Origin: an uncultured Collinsella sp.
Lineage (GTDB): Bacteria > Actinomycetota > Coriobacteriia > Coriobacteriales > Coriobacteriaceae
Length of the DNA: 11,539 nucleotides
NCBI GenBank assembly: GCA_900550815.1
Contig: URTW01000048.1
Coordinates: 1-11,539 of the forward strand
Direction of reading: 5' to 3'
Positions 1-6,568 of the stretch are shown here, in pieces (positions within the stretch are counted from its first letter, which is position 1; every line of letters begins with the position of its first letter). The translations under genes and the position numbers were made by a program. The notes beneath the pieces were generated by a model. That model was given only the letters and a program-made list of their open reading frames with translations. It had not been told where the DNA came from and ran no database searches.

Positions 1-183
1 GGCGACCGTCAGGGTTCCGGGAGTGACCAGGGCATCGTCCGCCACCGCCGGCGTGACGGTCTCGTGCTCGATCTGGTCAATCGTGGGAGTCGTGAACGTA
101 GACAGCGGGTTGAACGCGCATCCGCTCAGGCCCAAAACGGCGATGACCGCTGCGGTCCCAGCACCTAACCGAGCCGCGTGCAT
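1..183 (-). CDS. Lipoprotein, N-terminal part only (possibly a solute-binding protein of an ABC transporter)
   Basis: A partial reading frame that runs off the left edge of the window. The protein starts MHAARLGAG, continues with a hydrophobic stretch and reaches a lipobox-like VLGLSGC, so it should be exported and lipid-anchored on the cysteine (residue 22 from this start). The mature part begins AFNPLSTFTTPTIDQ and reaches DDALVTPGTLTVA, which resembles the first beta strand of periplasmic binding proteins of the amino-acid type; this last point is inference from a few residues. The start at 183 is chosen because AGGGG sits 7 bases upstream. An in-frame ATG at 201 is the alternative and would add MVRGSL. 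The frame stays open much further upstream, but codon use there is unlike the other genes. The lipoprotein call is fairly sure; the transporter role is not. Confidence 0.6.
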   Translation of the reverse strand, partial: MHAARLGAGTAAVIAVLGLSGCAFNPLSTFTTPTIDQIEHETVTPAVADDALVTPGTLTVA

Positions 184-525
184 CAAGCTGCCCCTCACCA
201 TGTCCACTACCCTGCCTTCTGTGTCGTATACGATCCGTGCGTTGCGCGGAATATCAGGTTGTTCCCACCAGCTGACCTGGTATTTGACCCCACACTTGCG
301 CACCGGGGTGTTTGCTCGGGAGGCCGCAGCCACCTTCACGACTGACCCGCTCGCCCGCGAGGCGGTATTGCCCCAAAGAAAGTAGAACGGACGGTGCGGC
401 TTACATCTAGGACGCGCCATGATCGCGCCGCGCGCACGCGGTCGCTTACGTGGATCCCTTTGACCGCGTCTGTCTTGGACTAGGACGGGCATTTCGTCCG
501 TCCGCAACCACAGCCTGGTAGGAAC
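184..525 (-). promoter_or_regulatory. Long, hairpin-rich 5' leader of the lipoprotein gene (candidate structured RNA)
   Basis: Between the TATAAT box at 533-538 and the lipoprotein start lie about 340 bases with several stems on the minus strand: GGACGG/CCGTCC (483-488 with 498-503), a perfect 8-bp ACGCGGTC/GACCGCGT (436-443 with 462-469), a 5-bp CCAG/CTGG-type stem near 267-285, and ACCCC/GGGGT near 288-310. The same frame as the lipoprotein is open through the region, but it uses AGA, AGG, CGA and A/T-ending codons freely and its Arg/Cys-rich product looks like no known protein, so it is treated as untranslated. No known riboswitch signature was recognised. It could be a cis-regulatory leader or a stand-alone RNA. 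Confidence 0.4.
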
Positions 526-532
526 GAAGCGC

Positions 533-561
533 ATTATAGCTAAGTTCAAGCTAAAGTTTAA
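533..561 (-). promoter_or_regulatory. Promoter for the leader/lipoprotein gene
   Basis: The minus strand carries a perfect TATAAT -10 box at 533-538. With a 17-bp spacer, TTAAAC at 556-561 is a weak -35 match (TTAxxx). Transcription should begin near 525 and read leftwards through the structured leader. An ATG overlaps the -10 box itself (TATAATG), so that codon cannot be the start of a protein made from this promoter. Confidence 0.55.
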
Positions 562-610
562 GGTTAGGGGCGTCATTCGCATCGCGAGTACAGATTTCGC
601 AGGTCGAAGC

Positions 611-699
611 GGGCCGTTCGTGGCCCCGTGAAGCCCGGAGCTCCCCTGCGGGGAGCTCCGGGGCACCCGTCTCAGGGTGCCCTGGCCAAAATATGGCCA
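611..699. repeat. Run of four consecutive hairpins
   Basis: Four inverted repeats lie almost end to end: GGGCC/GGCCC (611-615 with 622-626); a perfect 13-bp stem CCCGGAGCTCCCC (634-646) pairing with 650-662 across a 3-base TGC loop; a perfect 8-bp stem GGGCACCC/GGGTGCCC (661-668 with 675-682); and TGGCCA/TGGCCA (683-688 with 694-699). None is followed by a T run on either strand, so they are not ordinary intrinsic terminators. The last one is part of the left arm of the 52-bp inverted repeat. The region is the 3' flank of the leftward gene ending at 934. Confidence 0.7.
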
Positions 700-904
700 A
701 TATGAGTACTGTCACCAATTTAGTAACAGGCAATTTTGGCCTTTCGGACAGATTTTGCGCTCAGAGTCGCCAACCTGATGCTTAGTTATTCTACATTTGT
801 TTATTATCTTCTTACTTTACGCCGCCTCCGAGTCCTGAATTCCTTGATTTTGCTGTTACTGATTTAGAGACAGTACTCATATTTGCCATATTTTGGCCAG
901 GGCA
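678..904. repeat. 52-bp imperfect inverted repeat pair with 123-bp AT-rich interior
   Basis: Positions 678-729 and the reverse complement of 853-904 match at 47 of 52 bases (hand alignment), sharing the core TGCCCTGGCCAAAATATGGC and then AATATGAGTACTGTC, and both end in AGTAACAG. The 123-bp interior is AT-rich and has no convincing gene. No flanking direct duplication is visible. The arrangement fits a small non-autonomous mobile element, a pair of dispersed intergenic repeats in opposite orientation, or a large cruciform. It starts 29 bases past the stop codon of the gene at 934-2043. Confidence 0.75.
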
Positions 905-933
905 TACGATTAACCCTCTATTTTCGACGCGAA

Positions 934-2043
934 TTAGACCGGCTTAAGCCCAAAACACGCCCGCAGCGTGTTAAGCAACGCCTCTTGCCTCTTCCTGCGG
1001 GCATCGACACGATTCCGGTACCGCTTTCGCATACGCTGGTGCATGCGCCATGCGAGTGCTTCCATCGCTTCCATGTCACAGAGCATTTCGTTGTTGACCG
1101 TCGCGACCTCGATTCCCATAGTAATCAAGCCCGTGTTGCGCTTTTCATCATGGATACGTCCCCTCCGGGATGAATGGCCCAGCTCACCGTTGTATTCCAG
1201 GTCAAACCGGGCTGCTTCTTGATACGCATCGCAAACTGCATGGGACATCCCCGAGATTGCCTGCGCACGGTCATCGAACTCAATCTTGTAGTCGGTCTTA
1301 AAAGGTCCGCAGGCAAACCCGCCATAGGAAAACGGAAGCGAAAACAGGGCGAGCATGATGCACTCCATGGGTGAGCGCAGGTTTTCCGAAAGATAGGGAC
1401 ACAGACGCTGCAGCTGCTTGGCCGCGTTCCCCTTGCATACCGCGAGGTAATCTGCCAGACGATCGGGCGTCAGCACCGGCTCAACCTCAAAGTAGCCCAC
1501 ATCTGCTGGCTGGTCCTTGTCCTTTGCAAGTTTATTCGTAACAGGCGAGGTGTAGGGAGGCAGATACTTCCCGCGGTCACTCAGCGAAATCTTAGAGCAC
1601 AGCTCCTGAGCCAGGGCAAATGCCTGGATGCAGCCGACCTCGCGCGCAACGGCAACACAAAGGGCCTCGGGAGATAGACTGTACACCCCCGGTTCCACCT
1701 CTAGAATCGAGCCGGCGGGCAACCCGGAGCATACGGACCAGCTCACGCCAAGAATGCGGCGGCGCTGCGCTGCAGACCCTACCAGCAAGCACAGATCCTC
1801 TTGCACCTCGCTGCTTGCGGCCCCAATCCGCACCAAGTCGGGAAGATAGATGTCCTCGGTCGAGGGCGACGACGTGCGCAGCACACGGCGCTCTTCATCG
1901 GGATCGAGGTCCTTCCAGCTGATGTAACCCATTTGTCGGCGCTCGGCGCGCATCATGCGTAGCGCCGAGGCGCCTGTTAGGATTACGGAAGCCGCTAGCT
2001 GTTCGCCTGTCGGCTCGTTGCACCGCTCAATCTTTACTGCCAC
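934..2043 (-). CDS. Probable AbiEi-like / DUF559-type nuclease-fold protein (369 aa)
   Basis: The product has two parts. The N-terminal and middle part contains LPAGSILEV, then GVYSLSPEAL and ALAQELCSKISL, a pattern I associate with AbiEi-like proteins of Coriobacteriia. Residues about 220-250 hold RSPMECIMLALFSLP. The C-terminal part ends in a DUF559/Vsr-like PD-(D/E)XK pattern: D272, FDLEYNG with E283, H290, then HDEKRNTGL and MGIEV. By analogy it may cut DNA or act in a toxin-antitoxin or phage-defence role; this is inference. The GTG start at 2043 is chosen because AGGGGTGG lies just upstream and begins right after the comF stop, leaving a 10-base gap, so it is probably read with comF. 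An in-frame ATG at 2082 would overlap comF by 29 bases. A basic tail (RMRKRYRNRVDARRKR) follows the nuclease region. Confidence 0.6.
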   Translation of the reverse strand: MAVKIERCNEPTGEQLAASVILTGASALRMMRAERRQMGYISWKDLDPDEERRVLRTSSPSTEDIYLPDLVRIGAASSEVQEDLCLLVGSAAQRRRILGVSWSVCSGLPAGSILEVEPGVYSLSPEALCVAVAREVGCIQAFALAQELCSKISLSDRGKYLPPYTSPVTNKLAKDKDQPADVGYFEVEPVLTPDRLADYLAVCKGNAAKQLQRLCPYLSENLRSPMECIMLALFSLPFSYGGFACGPFKTDYKIEFDDRAQAISGMSHAVCDAYQEAARFDLEYNGELGHSSRRGRIHDEKRNTGLITMGIEVATVNNEMLCDMEAMEALAWRMHQRMRKRYRNRVDARRKRQEALLNTLRACFGLKPV

Positions 2044-2053
2044 AAAACCACCC

Positions 2054-2860
2054 CTACCAAACGCGTGCGATAGCGAGGCCATCGACTGCTGCGGCGCCGG
2101 CGCGCTTGAGTTCCGCCGAAGCCGCGGTCATCGTCGCGCCCGTGGTGATAACGTCATCGATAAGCAGCAGGCGGCGGCCGTGCACGTCCTCAACCGTCTC
2201 GTACATGCCTTGGGCACGCTCGCGGCGCTCCTCACGACCGAGTTCGCGCTGGTCGCCATGCCCGTACTTGACGAGAGCATCGAGCAGGGGAACACCCGAC
2301 AGCTCGCAAAATGGACGCGCAATAGCCTCCATATGATCAAAACCACGCCGCCGAAACGCTGCCGCCGTCGCAGGCACAAACACCACCGCATCCGCACCGG
2401 ACAGCACACCTCCGTAGCGATCGGGCGCTACGACCTGGGCATGCAGGGCGGTATCGTAGAGCAGCTCCGCCAGATACGGAGCCAGACGTCGCTCACCCGC
2501 ATCCTTGTACGCTTTAATGATGCGCGGCAGCGGATGCGCATAGACGGCGCACGCCAGGCAGCGGTCGAGCGCCTCCGCCATTGCCGAGGACGTGCCCTCG
2601 ACCGAACACTCAGTGCACAGCAAATCCCCAAACGGGGCGCCGCATCGGGTACAGCTATGACGTGGGTCGATGAGCGTGAGCGCGGCCAGGCAGTCTTGGC
2701 AAATAAGCGCACCGGCGCGCTCGCAGCCGGCACATCGTGTTGGCGACAATGCCTCGAGTGCCTCGCGTGCCACCCGCTCGGCAAACGGTAGCAATTCGTC
2801 CGCAAACGGTAGGGCACCGGCACCCTGCAGACGGCTCAATATGTTCAGATGGCTCTTCAA
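2054..2860 (-). CDS. comF: ComF family protein (phosphoribosyltransferase fold, 268 aa)
   Basis: ComF proteins are needed for DNA uptake in competent bacteria and have been linked to replication restart; they carry a zinc finger followed by a phosphoribosyltransferase-like domain. Here the zinc region has cysteine pairs at 43/46, 54/57, 70/73 and 82/85 (CAGC, CQDC, CTRCG, CTEC). The PRPP-binding motif is LLLIDDVITTGAT at 231-243, and FVPATAAAFRRRGFDH (161-176) is the typical ComF block. Length is a little above the usual 220-245 because of an N-terminal extension of about 40 residues. The start is TTG at 2860, supported by AGGGAGGG 7 bases upstream; that sequence is locked in a hairpin. It lies 102 bases after ricT and 10 bases before the next gene. 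Confidence 0.9.
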   Translation of the reverse strand: MKSHLNILSRLQGAGALPFADELLPFAERVAREALEALSPTRCAGCERAGALICQDCLAALTLIDPRHSCTRCGAPFGDLLCTECSVEGTSSAMAEALDRCLACAVYAHPLPRIIKAYKDAGERRLAPYLAELLYDTALHAQVVAPDRYGGVLSGADAVVFVPATAAAFRRRGFDHMEAIARPFCELSGVPLLDALVKYGHGDQRELGREERRERAQGMYETVEDVHGRRLLLIDDVITTGATMTAASAELKRAGAAAVDGLAIARVW

Positions 2861-2863
2861 GAC

Positions 2864-2899
2864 ACAACCCTCCCTACATTCGGTCGCAGGGAGGGTTGT
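2864..2899 (-). promoter_or_regulatory. Hairpin burying the comF ribosome binding site
   Basis: A perfect 12-bp inverted repeat (2864-2875 with 2888-2899, 12-base loop) sits 3 bases before the TTG start of comF. Read on the minus strand, its 3' arm AGGGAGGGTTGT contains the only good Shine-Dalgarno sequence, AGGGAGGG, paired to CCCTCCCT in the 5' arm. It could control translation, or be a terminator for ricT reused as a binding site, although no T run follows it. Confidence 0.6.
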
Positions 2900-2911
2900 T
2901 GATTCAGCGCT

Positions 2912-2937
2912 ATGATACCCCGATGTGCTCGGGGCAA
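2912..2937 (-). promoter_or_regulatory. Promoter-like site for comF
   Basis: On the minus strand GGGGTATCAT gives a -10-like TATCAT at 2912-2917 (5 of 6 to TATAAT). TTGCCC at 2932-2937 is the nearest -35-like hexamer but its spacer is only 14 bp. The spacer holds a perfect inverted repeat CCCCGA/TCGGGG (2918-2923 with 2929-2934). Transcripts would start near 2905 and enter the ribosome-site hairpin at once. A closely similar motif precedes tmk. Confidence 0.4.
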
Positions 2938-2962
2938 GGCGGGCTAAATCCGCTCGCGGGCG

Positions 2963-4663
2963 TTATTCGCCGGCGGGCGGTTGTGGTGCGGACGAAGACG
3001 GGGTCGAGCCCTCGCCACCATCCTGGCGCGGCTTGCGGGAACGGCGACGGCGACGGCGCTTTTGACCCTGATCGGCCGAGCCCTCGCCACCGCGATCCTC
3101 GCGCGGCTCGCGCTCGTCGCGAGCGGCGCCACGCGAAGCCTTGGCAGCCGCTCCCCCGCCATCTCCGGGACGACGGCGCGTGACCTTGACCTCGCCATCC
3201 GAGACCTGATCGGCCACGGAGGGCACTGAGGGCTTCTGTTGCGCGCCCGAGGAATGGCGACGGCGCGGACGCGGCGCGCGCTCCTCCTCACCACGCGGCT
3301 TGCCGCCCTTGTCGACAGGCGCATCGGAGGCCGAGGCACCCTTGGGGGCGGCACCAGCCTCGCGAGCAGCTGCGGCGCGGAAGGCGTCCTCGCGCTCCTC
3401 GCTCGACAGATGACGGCGGCGGCGACGTGTGGGGTTCATGCCACCGCCGCGATTCTGCTGCTGGGGCTGCTGAGCCTCACGCTCGCGAGAGGCGTTCTTG
3501 CCCGCGGCTGCAGCCTCGGTAGCATCGCCCGAGCCCGCGCGCTTGCGGCGGCGACGGGCACCGGCGGCCTCCTCGGCCTCGGGTGCCTCGGCCTTGCCGC
3601 GGCCCTTTCCGCGGCCACGGCCCTCGCCCTGGCCCTGACCGGCGCGAGCACCGGACGCGACATCGCGACGACGGCGCTTGGGCATCGACGTGCCGGCCAG
3701 ACGGTCGGCACTCGACAGGCCATCGCCCACGTCGATGCCGTTTTCGCGATCGAGCTCCATGAGCGCCAAGCGCATCTCGGGCGACTCGATACGCTCGAGC
3801 ACGTCGCGCGTCACGCAATCGGGGCGGCAGTTACAACCCTGCTCGGCGGCCTTCTTTTTGCAGCCCTCCGAGCACGTCATATCGGCCAGGTTGACCTTAA
3901 AGACTTTGCCGTTCTCCAGGCGCAGCACCAGCTGCTCGCGCGGCGTGTCATATTCCTGAATACGCGCCTTGCCGAGCGGCGTATCGATGAGCGTCTTCTT
4001 TTTGGGCGCACGGCTCTTAAAGTCCTTGTACGCCTCGAACTCGTAGCGCAGGCAGCACATCAGGCGGCCGCAAACGCCGCTGATTTTGGACGAGTTGAGC
4101 GGCAGGTCTTGCTCTTTTGCCATGCGAATCGAGACGGGCTCAAACTGTCCGCCAAAGCGCGTACAGCAGAGCTCCTGTCCGCACTGGGCATAGCCGCCCA
4201 CCAGGCGGGTCTCGTCGCGCACGCCGATCTGGCGCATGTCGACGCGAATGTGCAGCGTCGAGGACAGATCCTTGACGAGCTGGCGAAAATCGACGCGCTC
4301 CTCGGCCGCAAAGTAGAACACGGCCTTCTCGCCGCCAAACAGGTACTCGACGCCAACCGGCTTCATCTCGAGGTCGAGCTCCTTGACCAGGCGGCGGAAG
4401 TCGACCATGGCCTCGTCGCCTTGGATGGCCAGGTCGTCGGCAAGCTGCAGGTCGATGTCGCTCGCCACGCGCAGCACGGGCTTGAGCGGCTGGCCAATCT
4501 CGTCTTGCGGCACCTCAAAGGGATCGGCCGTGACCAGGCCGATCTCGGTTCCGCGCTCGGTGGAGCAAATGGCATAATCGGCCTCGAGGATATCCAGATC
4601 CTGCGGATCGAACCACAGGTCGCGCGAGGCGTAGGTAAACTTAACGGGTACGACTAACGGCAT
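2963..4663 (-). CDS. ricT: PSP1-domain protein RicT (YaaT family) with long Arg-rich disordered tail (566 aa)
   Basis: The first about 325 residues match the PSP1/RicT family. In Bacillus, RicT (YaaT) joins RicA and RicF in an iron-sulfur complex that promotes Rny-dependent mRNA maturation and affects competence, sporulation and biofilm. Conserved cysteines are visible in CGQELCCTRFGG (C161, C166, C167) and CGRLMCCLRYEFE (C198, C203, C204). A second cysteine group (C264, C268, C277, C279, C283) follows. From about residue 327 the protein is a low-complexity tail of roughly 240 residues with repeated Arg clusters (KRRRRD, ARRRRKRA, TRRRRRH, PRRRH, TRRRP, KRRRRRRSRK) separated by Gly/Ala/Glu stretches; Bacillus RicT has about 275 residues and lacks this. 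The tail suggests RNA or ribosome binding (inference). The start codon overlaps the end of holB by 10 bases. Confidence 0.88.
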   Translation of the reverse strand: MPLVVPVKFTYASRDLWFDPQDLDILEADYAICSTERGTEIGLVTADPFEVPQDEIGQPLKPVLRVASDIDLQLADDLAIQGDEAMVDFRRLVKELDLEMKPVGVEYLFGGEKAVFYFAAEERVDFRQLVKDLSSTLHIRVDMRQIGVRDETRLVGGYAQCGQELCCTRFGGQFEPVSIRMAKEQDLPLNSSKISGVCGRLMCCLRYEFEAYKDFKSRAPKKKTLIDTPLGKARIQEYDTPREQLVLRLENGKVFKVNLADMTCSEGCKKKAAEQGCNCRPDCVTRDVLERIESPEMRLALMELDRENGIDVGDGLSSADRLAGTSMPKRRRRDVASGARAGQGQGEGRGRGKGRGKAEAPEAEEAAGARRRRKRAGSGDATEAAAAGKNASREREAQQPQQQNRGGGMNPTRRRRRHLSSEEREDAFRAAAAREAGAAPKGASASDAPVDKGGKPRGEEERAPRPRRRHSSGAQQKPSVPSVADQVSDGEVKVTRRRPGDGGGAAAKASRGAARDEREPREDRGGEGSADQGQKRRRRRRSRKPRQDGGEGSTPSSSAPQPPAGE

Positions 4664-5781
4664 TTCAGTGCCTTCCTGATATCGAACAGCATGACCTCGA
4701 TGGCCAGCTGGGGAGTAACGTTTCTGGCGATGTTGCGCTCGGCGGTCGCGACTGCCTCGAGCGCCCGGGTGGCACCCGCAACATTGGTCGCGGCGGCAAG
4801 CCGACCGATCGTGTCGCGCACGTCTTCGTTCACCACGTCGGCTGCCTCGTCCTGAAGCGTCAGCAGCACGTCGCGCATGAGCGTCCGCGCGCTCGCCAGC
4901 GCTTCCATGATACCCGAACGCTCGCGCGCGTTGAGTTCGCGCTTGTTGCGGTCCTCAAGCTGCTTCAATGCTCCACGCGACAGGTAGTCGGCGTTTTGCT
5001 CGAGCACCTTTTCCTGCGTGGACTTGACCTCGGCGAGCGGCGCCTTGACGGCGACGATGAGTGACTTGGCGCGGCTGAGCACGTCGGCCTCGTCGGCGGC
5101 GATAAGCGAATCGATGGCGCGAACCATCTGACGGCGGGCGTCCTGGCGCTCGGCGCTCTTGAGGAACTCGATGCCACGCGTGGGGCTTCCCGCTACGGCG
5201 ACGGCCATGCGGCAACGCGCAGGGTCCTGACCGGTGGCGCGACTCACGGCCTGCGCGGCGACGGCGGGCGATACCAGCCGAAACGGCACGCACTGGCAGC
5301 GGCTCACAATGGTGGGCAGCATCACGTCGGCCGAGGTACCCAACAGGATGAACATGACGCCCTCGGGCGGCTCCTCGAGCGTTTTGAGCAGCGCGTTGGC
5401 GGTGTTGGCGCGCAGTTGCTCGGCACGGTCGATGATGTAGACCTTGGCCTTGGCACGGATGGGCGCCAGAGGCACGTCATCGAGCAGCTCGCGGGTCTGG
5501 GCGATGAGGTAGCCCGTGGCACTCTCGGGCGTGTAATAGTGCACGTCGGGGTGCGTATGGCGGGCGACGCGCACGCAGCTATCGCATGAGCCGCAGCCAT
5601 CCTGCTCGCACAGGAAGGCTTGGGCGAGCGCCCACGCAGCGTCGAGCTTGCCCGCGCCGGGCGCACCCAAAAACAGGTAGGCGTGCGATGCGCGACCGCT
5701 GGCGACGGCATTGGTCAAAAAGTCGCGCACGCGCTCTTGGGTGTCGAGCTTGGCCAGCAGGCTTGCCTGAGCGGGGGCCAT
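4654..5781 (-). CDS. holB: DNA polymerase III delta' subunit (375 aa)
   Basis: HolB is a clamp-loader AAA+ subunit that helps place the sliding clamp on DNA. Visible features are the P-loop region GAPGAGKLD at 39-47, the zinc module with C58, C63, C66 and C69 (CEQDGCGSCDSC), the family block ANALLKTLEEPP, and the SRC motif in TIVSRCQCVPF. The P-loop has Leu where Ser/Thr normally follows Lys, so nucleotide binding is doubtful; delta' subunits are often inactive as ATPases. The ATG at 5781 is used because GGAGG lies 9 bases upstream and it follows the tmk stop by one base; a TTG at 5802 in frame inside tmk is less likely. Translation is probably coupled to tmk before it and ricT after it. Confidence 0.9.
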   Translation of the reverse strand: MAPAQASLLAKLDTQERVRDFLTNAVASGRASHAYLFLGAPGAGKLDAAWALAQAFLCEQDGCGSCDSCVRVARHTHPDVHYYTPESATGYLIAQTRELLDDVPLAPIRAKAKVYIIDRAEQLRANTANALLKTLEEPPEGVMFILLGTSADVMLPTIVSRCQCVPFRLVSPAVAAQAVSRATGQDPARCRMAVAVAGSPTRGIEFLKSAERQDARRQMVRAIDSLIAADEADVLSRAKSLIVAVKAPLAEVKSTQEKVLEQNADYLSRGALKQLEDRNKRELNARERSGIMEALASARTLMRDVLLTLQDEAADVVNEDVRDTIGRLAAATNVAGATRALEAVATAERNIARNVTPQLAIEVMLFDIRKALKCR

Positions 5782-5782
5782 G

Positions 5783-6466
5783 TTACTCGGCCTCCTTGGC
5801 AAGCGCGGCGGCGACGGCGTCCTGGGAAATGTCGAGGCCGTAGGCGCGAACCTGCTCGACCGTCTGCGCGAAGACGTCCTCGATGGACGCGGTCGCGTCG
5901 ATGAGCTTTACGCGGTTTGGTTCCTCGGCGGCAATGGCGCAAAAGCCCTGGTAGACACGCTCTTGGAATGCCATGCCCTTTGCCTCCATGCGATCTGCCG
6001 CACCACGGGCTGCCATGCGCAGCGCCGCCTGCTCGGGCGTGATGTGGTAAACGAGTGTGAGCGCCGGGTGCGTACCCGCGACGGCCAGGTTGTTGGCATC
6101 TCGCACCATCTGGCGATCAAGGCCGTCGGCAAATGCCTGATAGCAGGTTGTGGAATCGTAGAAGCGGTCGCACAGGACTACCTTGCCGGCAGCGAGGGCG
6201 GGCGCGATGACCTCGTGCACCAGCTGGGCACGCGCGGCCTCGTAGAGCAGCAGCTCGCAGGTGTCGCCCATCGCTGTATTGGCAGGGTCGAGCAGCAGAG
6301 CACGGATCTTTTCGCTGATGGCGGTACCGCCCGGCTCGCGCAGGCTCACAACCTGGTAGCCAGCGAGTTCGAGCGCGCGGGCAAGCAGGCGCGCCTGCGT
6401 GGACTTGCCGGCGCCATCGACGCCCTCGAGCGTGATAAAGCTATGTTGAGCAGGCTCAAAAGCCAT
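5783..6466 (-). CDS. tmk: Thymidylate kinase (227 aa)
   Basis: Tmk phosphorylates dTMP to dTDP with ATP, a required step of dTTP synthesis in the cytoplasm. The sequence shows the P-loop GVDGAGKST (15-23), the REPGGT block (43-48), the DRF of the DR(Y/F/W) motif followed by YDST (100-106), and a LID region RMAARGAADRMEAKG. Length is slightly above the usual 205-215 because of a short N-terminal lead and an Ala/Lys/Glu-rich C-terminus. The ATG start has AGGGG 8 bases upstream. It is the first gene of the leftward group tmk-holB-ricT, whose members overlap or nearly touch, so they should be transcribed together. Confidence 0.93.
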   Translation of the reverse strand: MAFEPAQHSFITLEGVDGAGKSTQARLLARALELAGYQVVSLREPGGTAISEKIRALLLDPANTAMGDTCELLLYEAARAQLVHEVIAPALAAGKVVLCDRFYDSTTCYQAFADGLDRQMVRDANNLAVAGTHPALTLVYHITPEQAALRMAARGAADRMEAKGMAFQERVYQGFCAIAAEEPNRVKLIDATASIEDVFAQTVEQVRAYGLDISQDAVAAALAKEAE

Positions 6467-6518
6467 GGGCGCAGCCCCTTCCTACAAGGCGCGTAAATGC
6501 AGATATATCAACCAAGCC

Positions 6519-6524
6519 ATGATA
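6519..6524 (-). promoter_or_regulatory. Probable -10 element for tmk-holB-ricT
   Basis: Minus-strand GGGGTATCAT places a TATCAT hexamer at 6519-6524, about 53 bases before the tmk start. TTGGGG at 6543-6548 is a weak -35 candidate at 18 bp. The block CCGAGCAC-n-GGGGTATCAT-n-GC is shared with the site before comF, which supports a real element. Confidence 0.4.
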
Positions 6525-6568
6525 CCCCAGTGCTCGGTGCGTCCCCAATGGCTAAAGGTGCCTTTCCA

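Noticed and set aside
23..385. Rightward frame of 120 codons
   Set aside because: It is antisense to the lipoprotein start and leader, has no ribosome site and has no recognisable protein features.
184..535. Leftward extension of the lipoprotein frame to ATGs at 420, 492 or 535
   Set aside because: The frame is open, but the 535 ATG overlaps the TATAAT box, the others lack ribosome sites, and codon use is poor in G/C third positions with rare Arg codons. It is better explained as a leader.
551..733. Leftward 60-codon frame starting with TTG inside the inverted repeat
   Set aside because: It has no ribosome site, is made largely of the hairpin run and repeat arm, and has no domain-like sequence.
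883..1222. Short rightward frames over the 3' part of the nuclease-like gene
   Set aside because: They are opposite a convincing long gene and show no motifs or ribosome sites.
1955..2791. Rightward frame of 278 codons
   Set aside because: It is antisense to comF, whose zinc and PRPP motifs are clear; high G+C keeps the opposite frame open.
3239..4657. Rightward frame of 472 codons
   Set aside because: It is the mirror of ricT, with Ala/Leu-rich low-complexity sequence and no family signature.
5782..5802. TTG at 5802 as the holB start
   Set aside because: It lies inside tmk and lacks a good ribosome site; ATG at 5781 has GGAGG and follows the tmk stop by one base.
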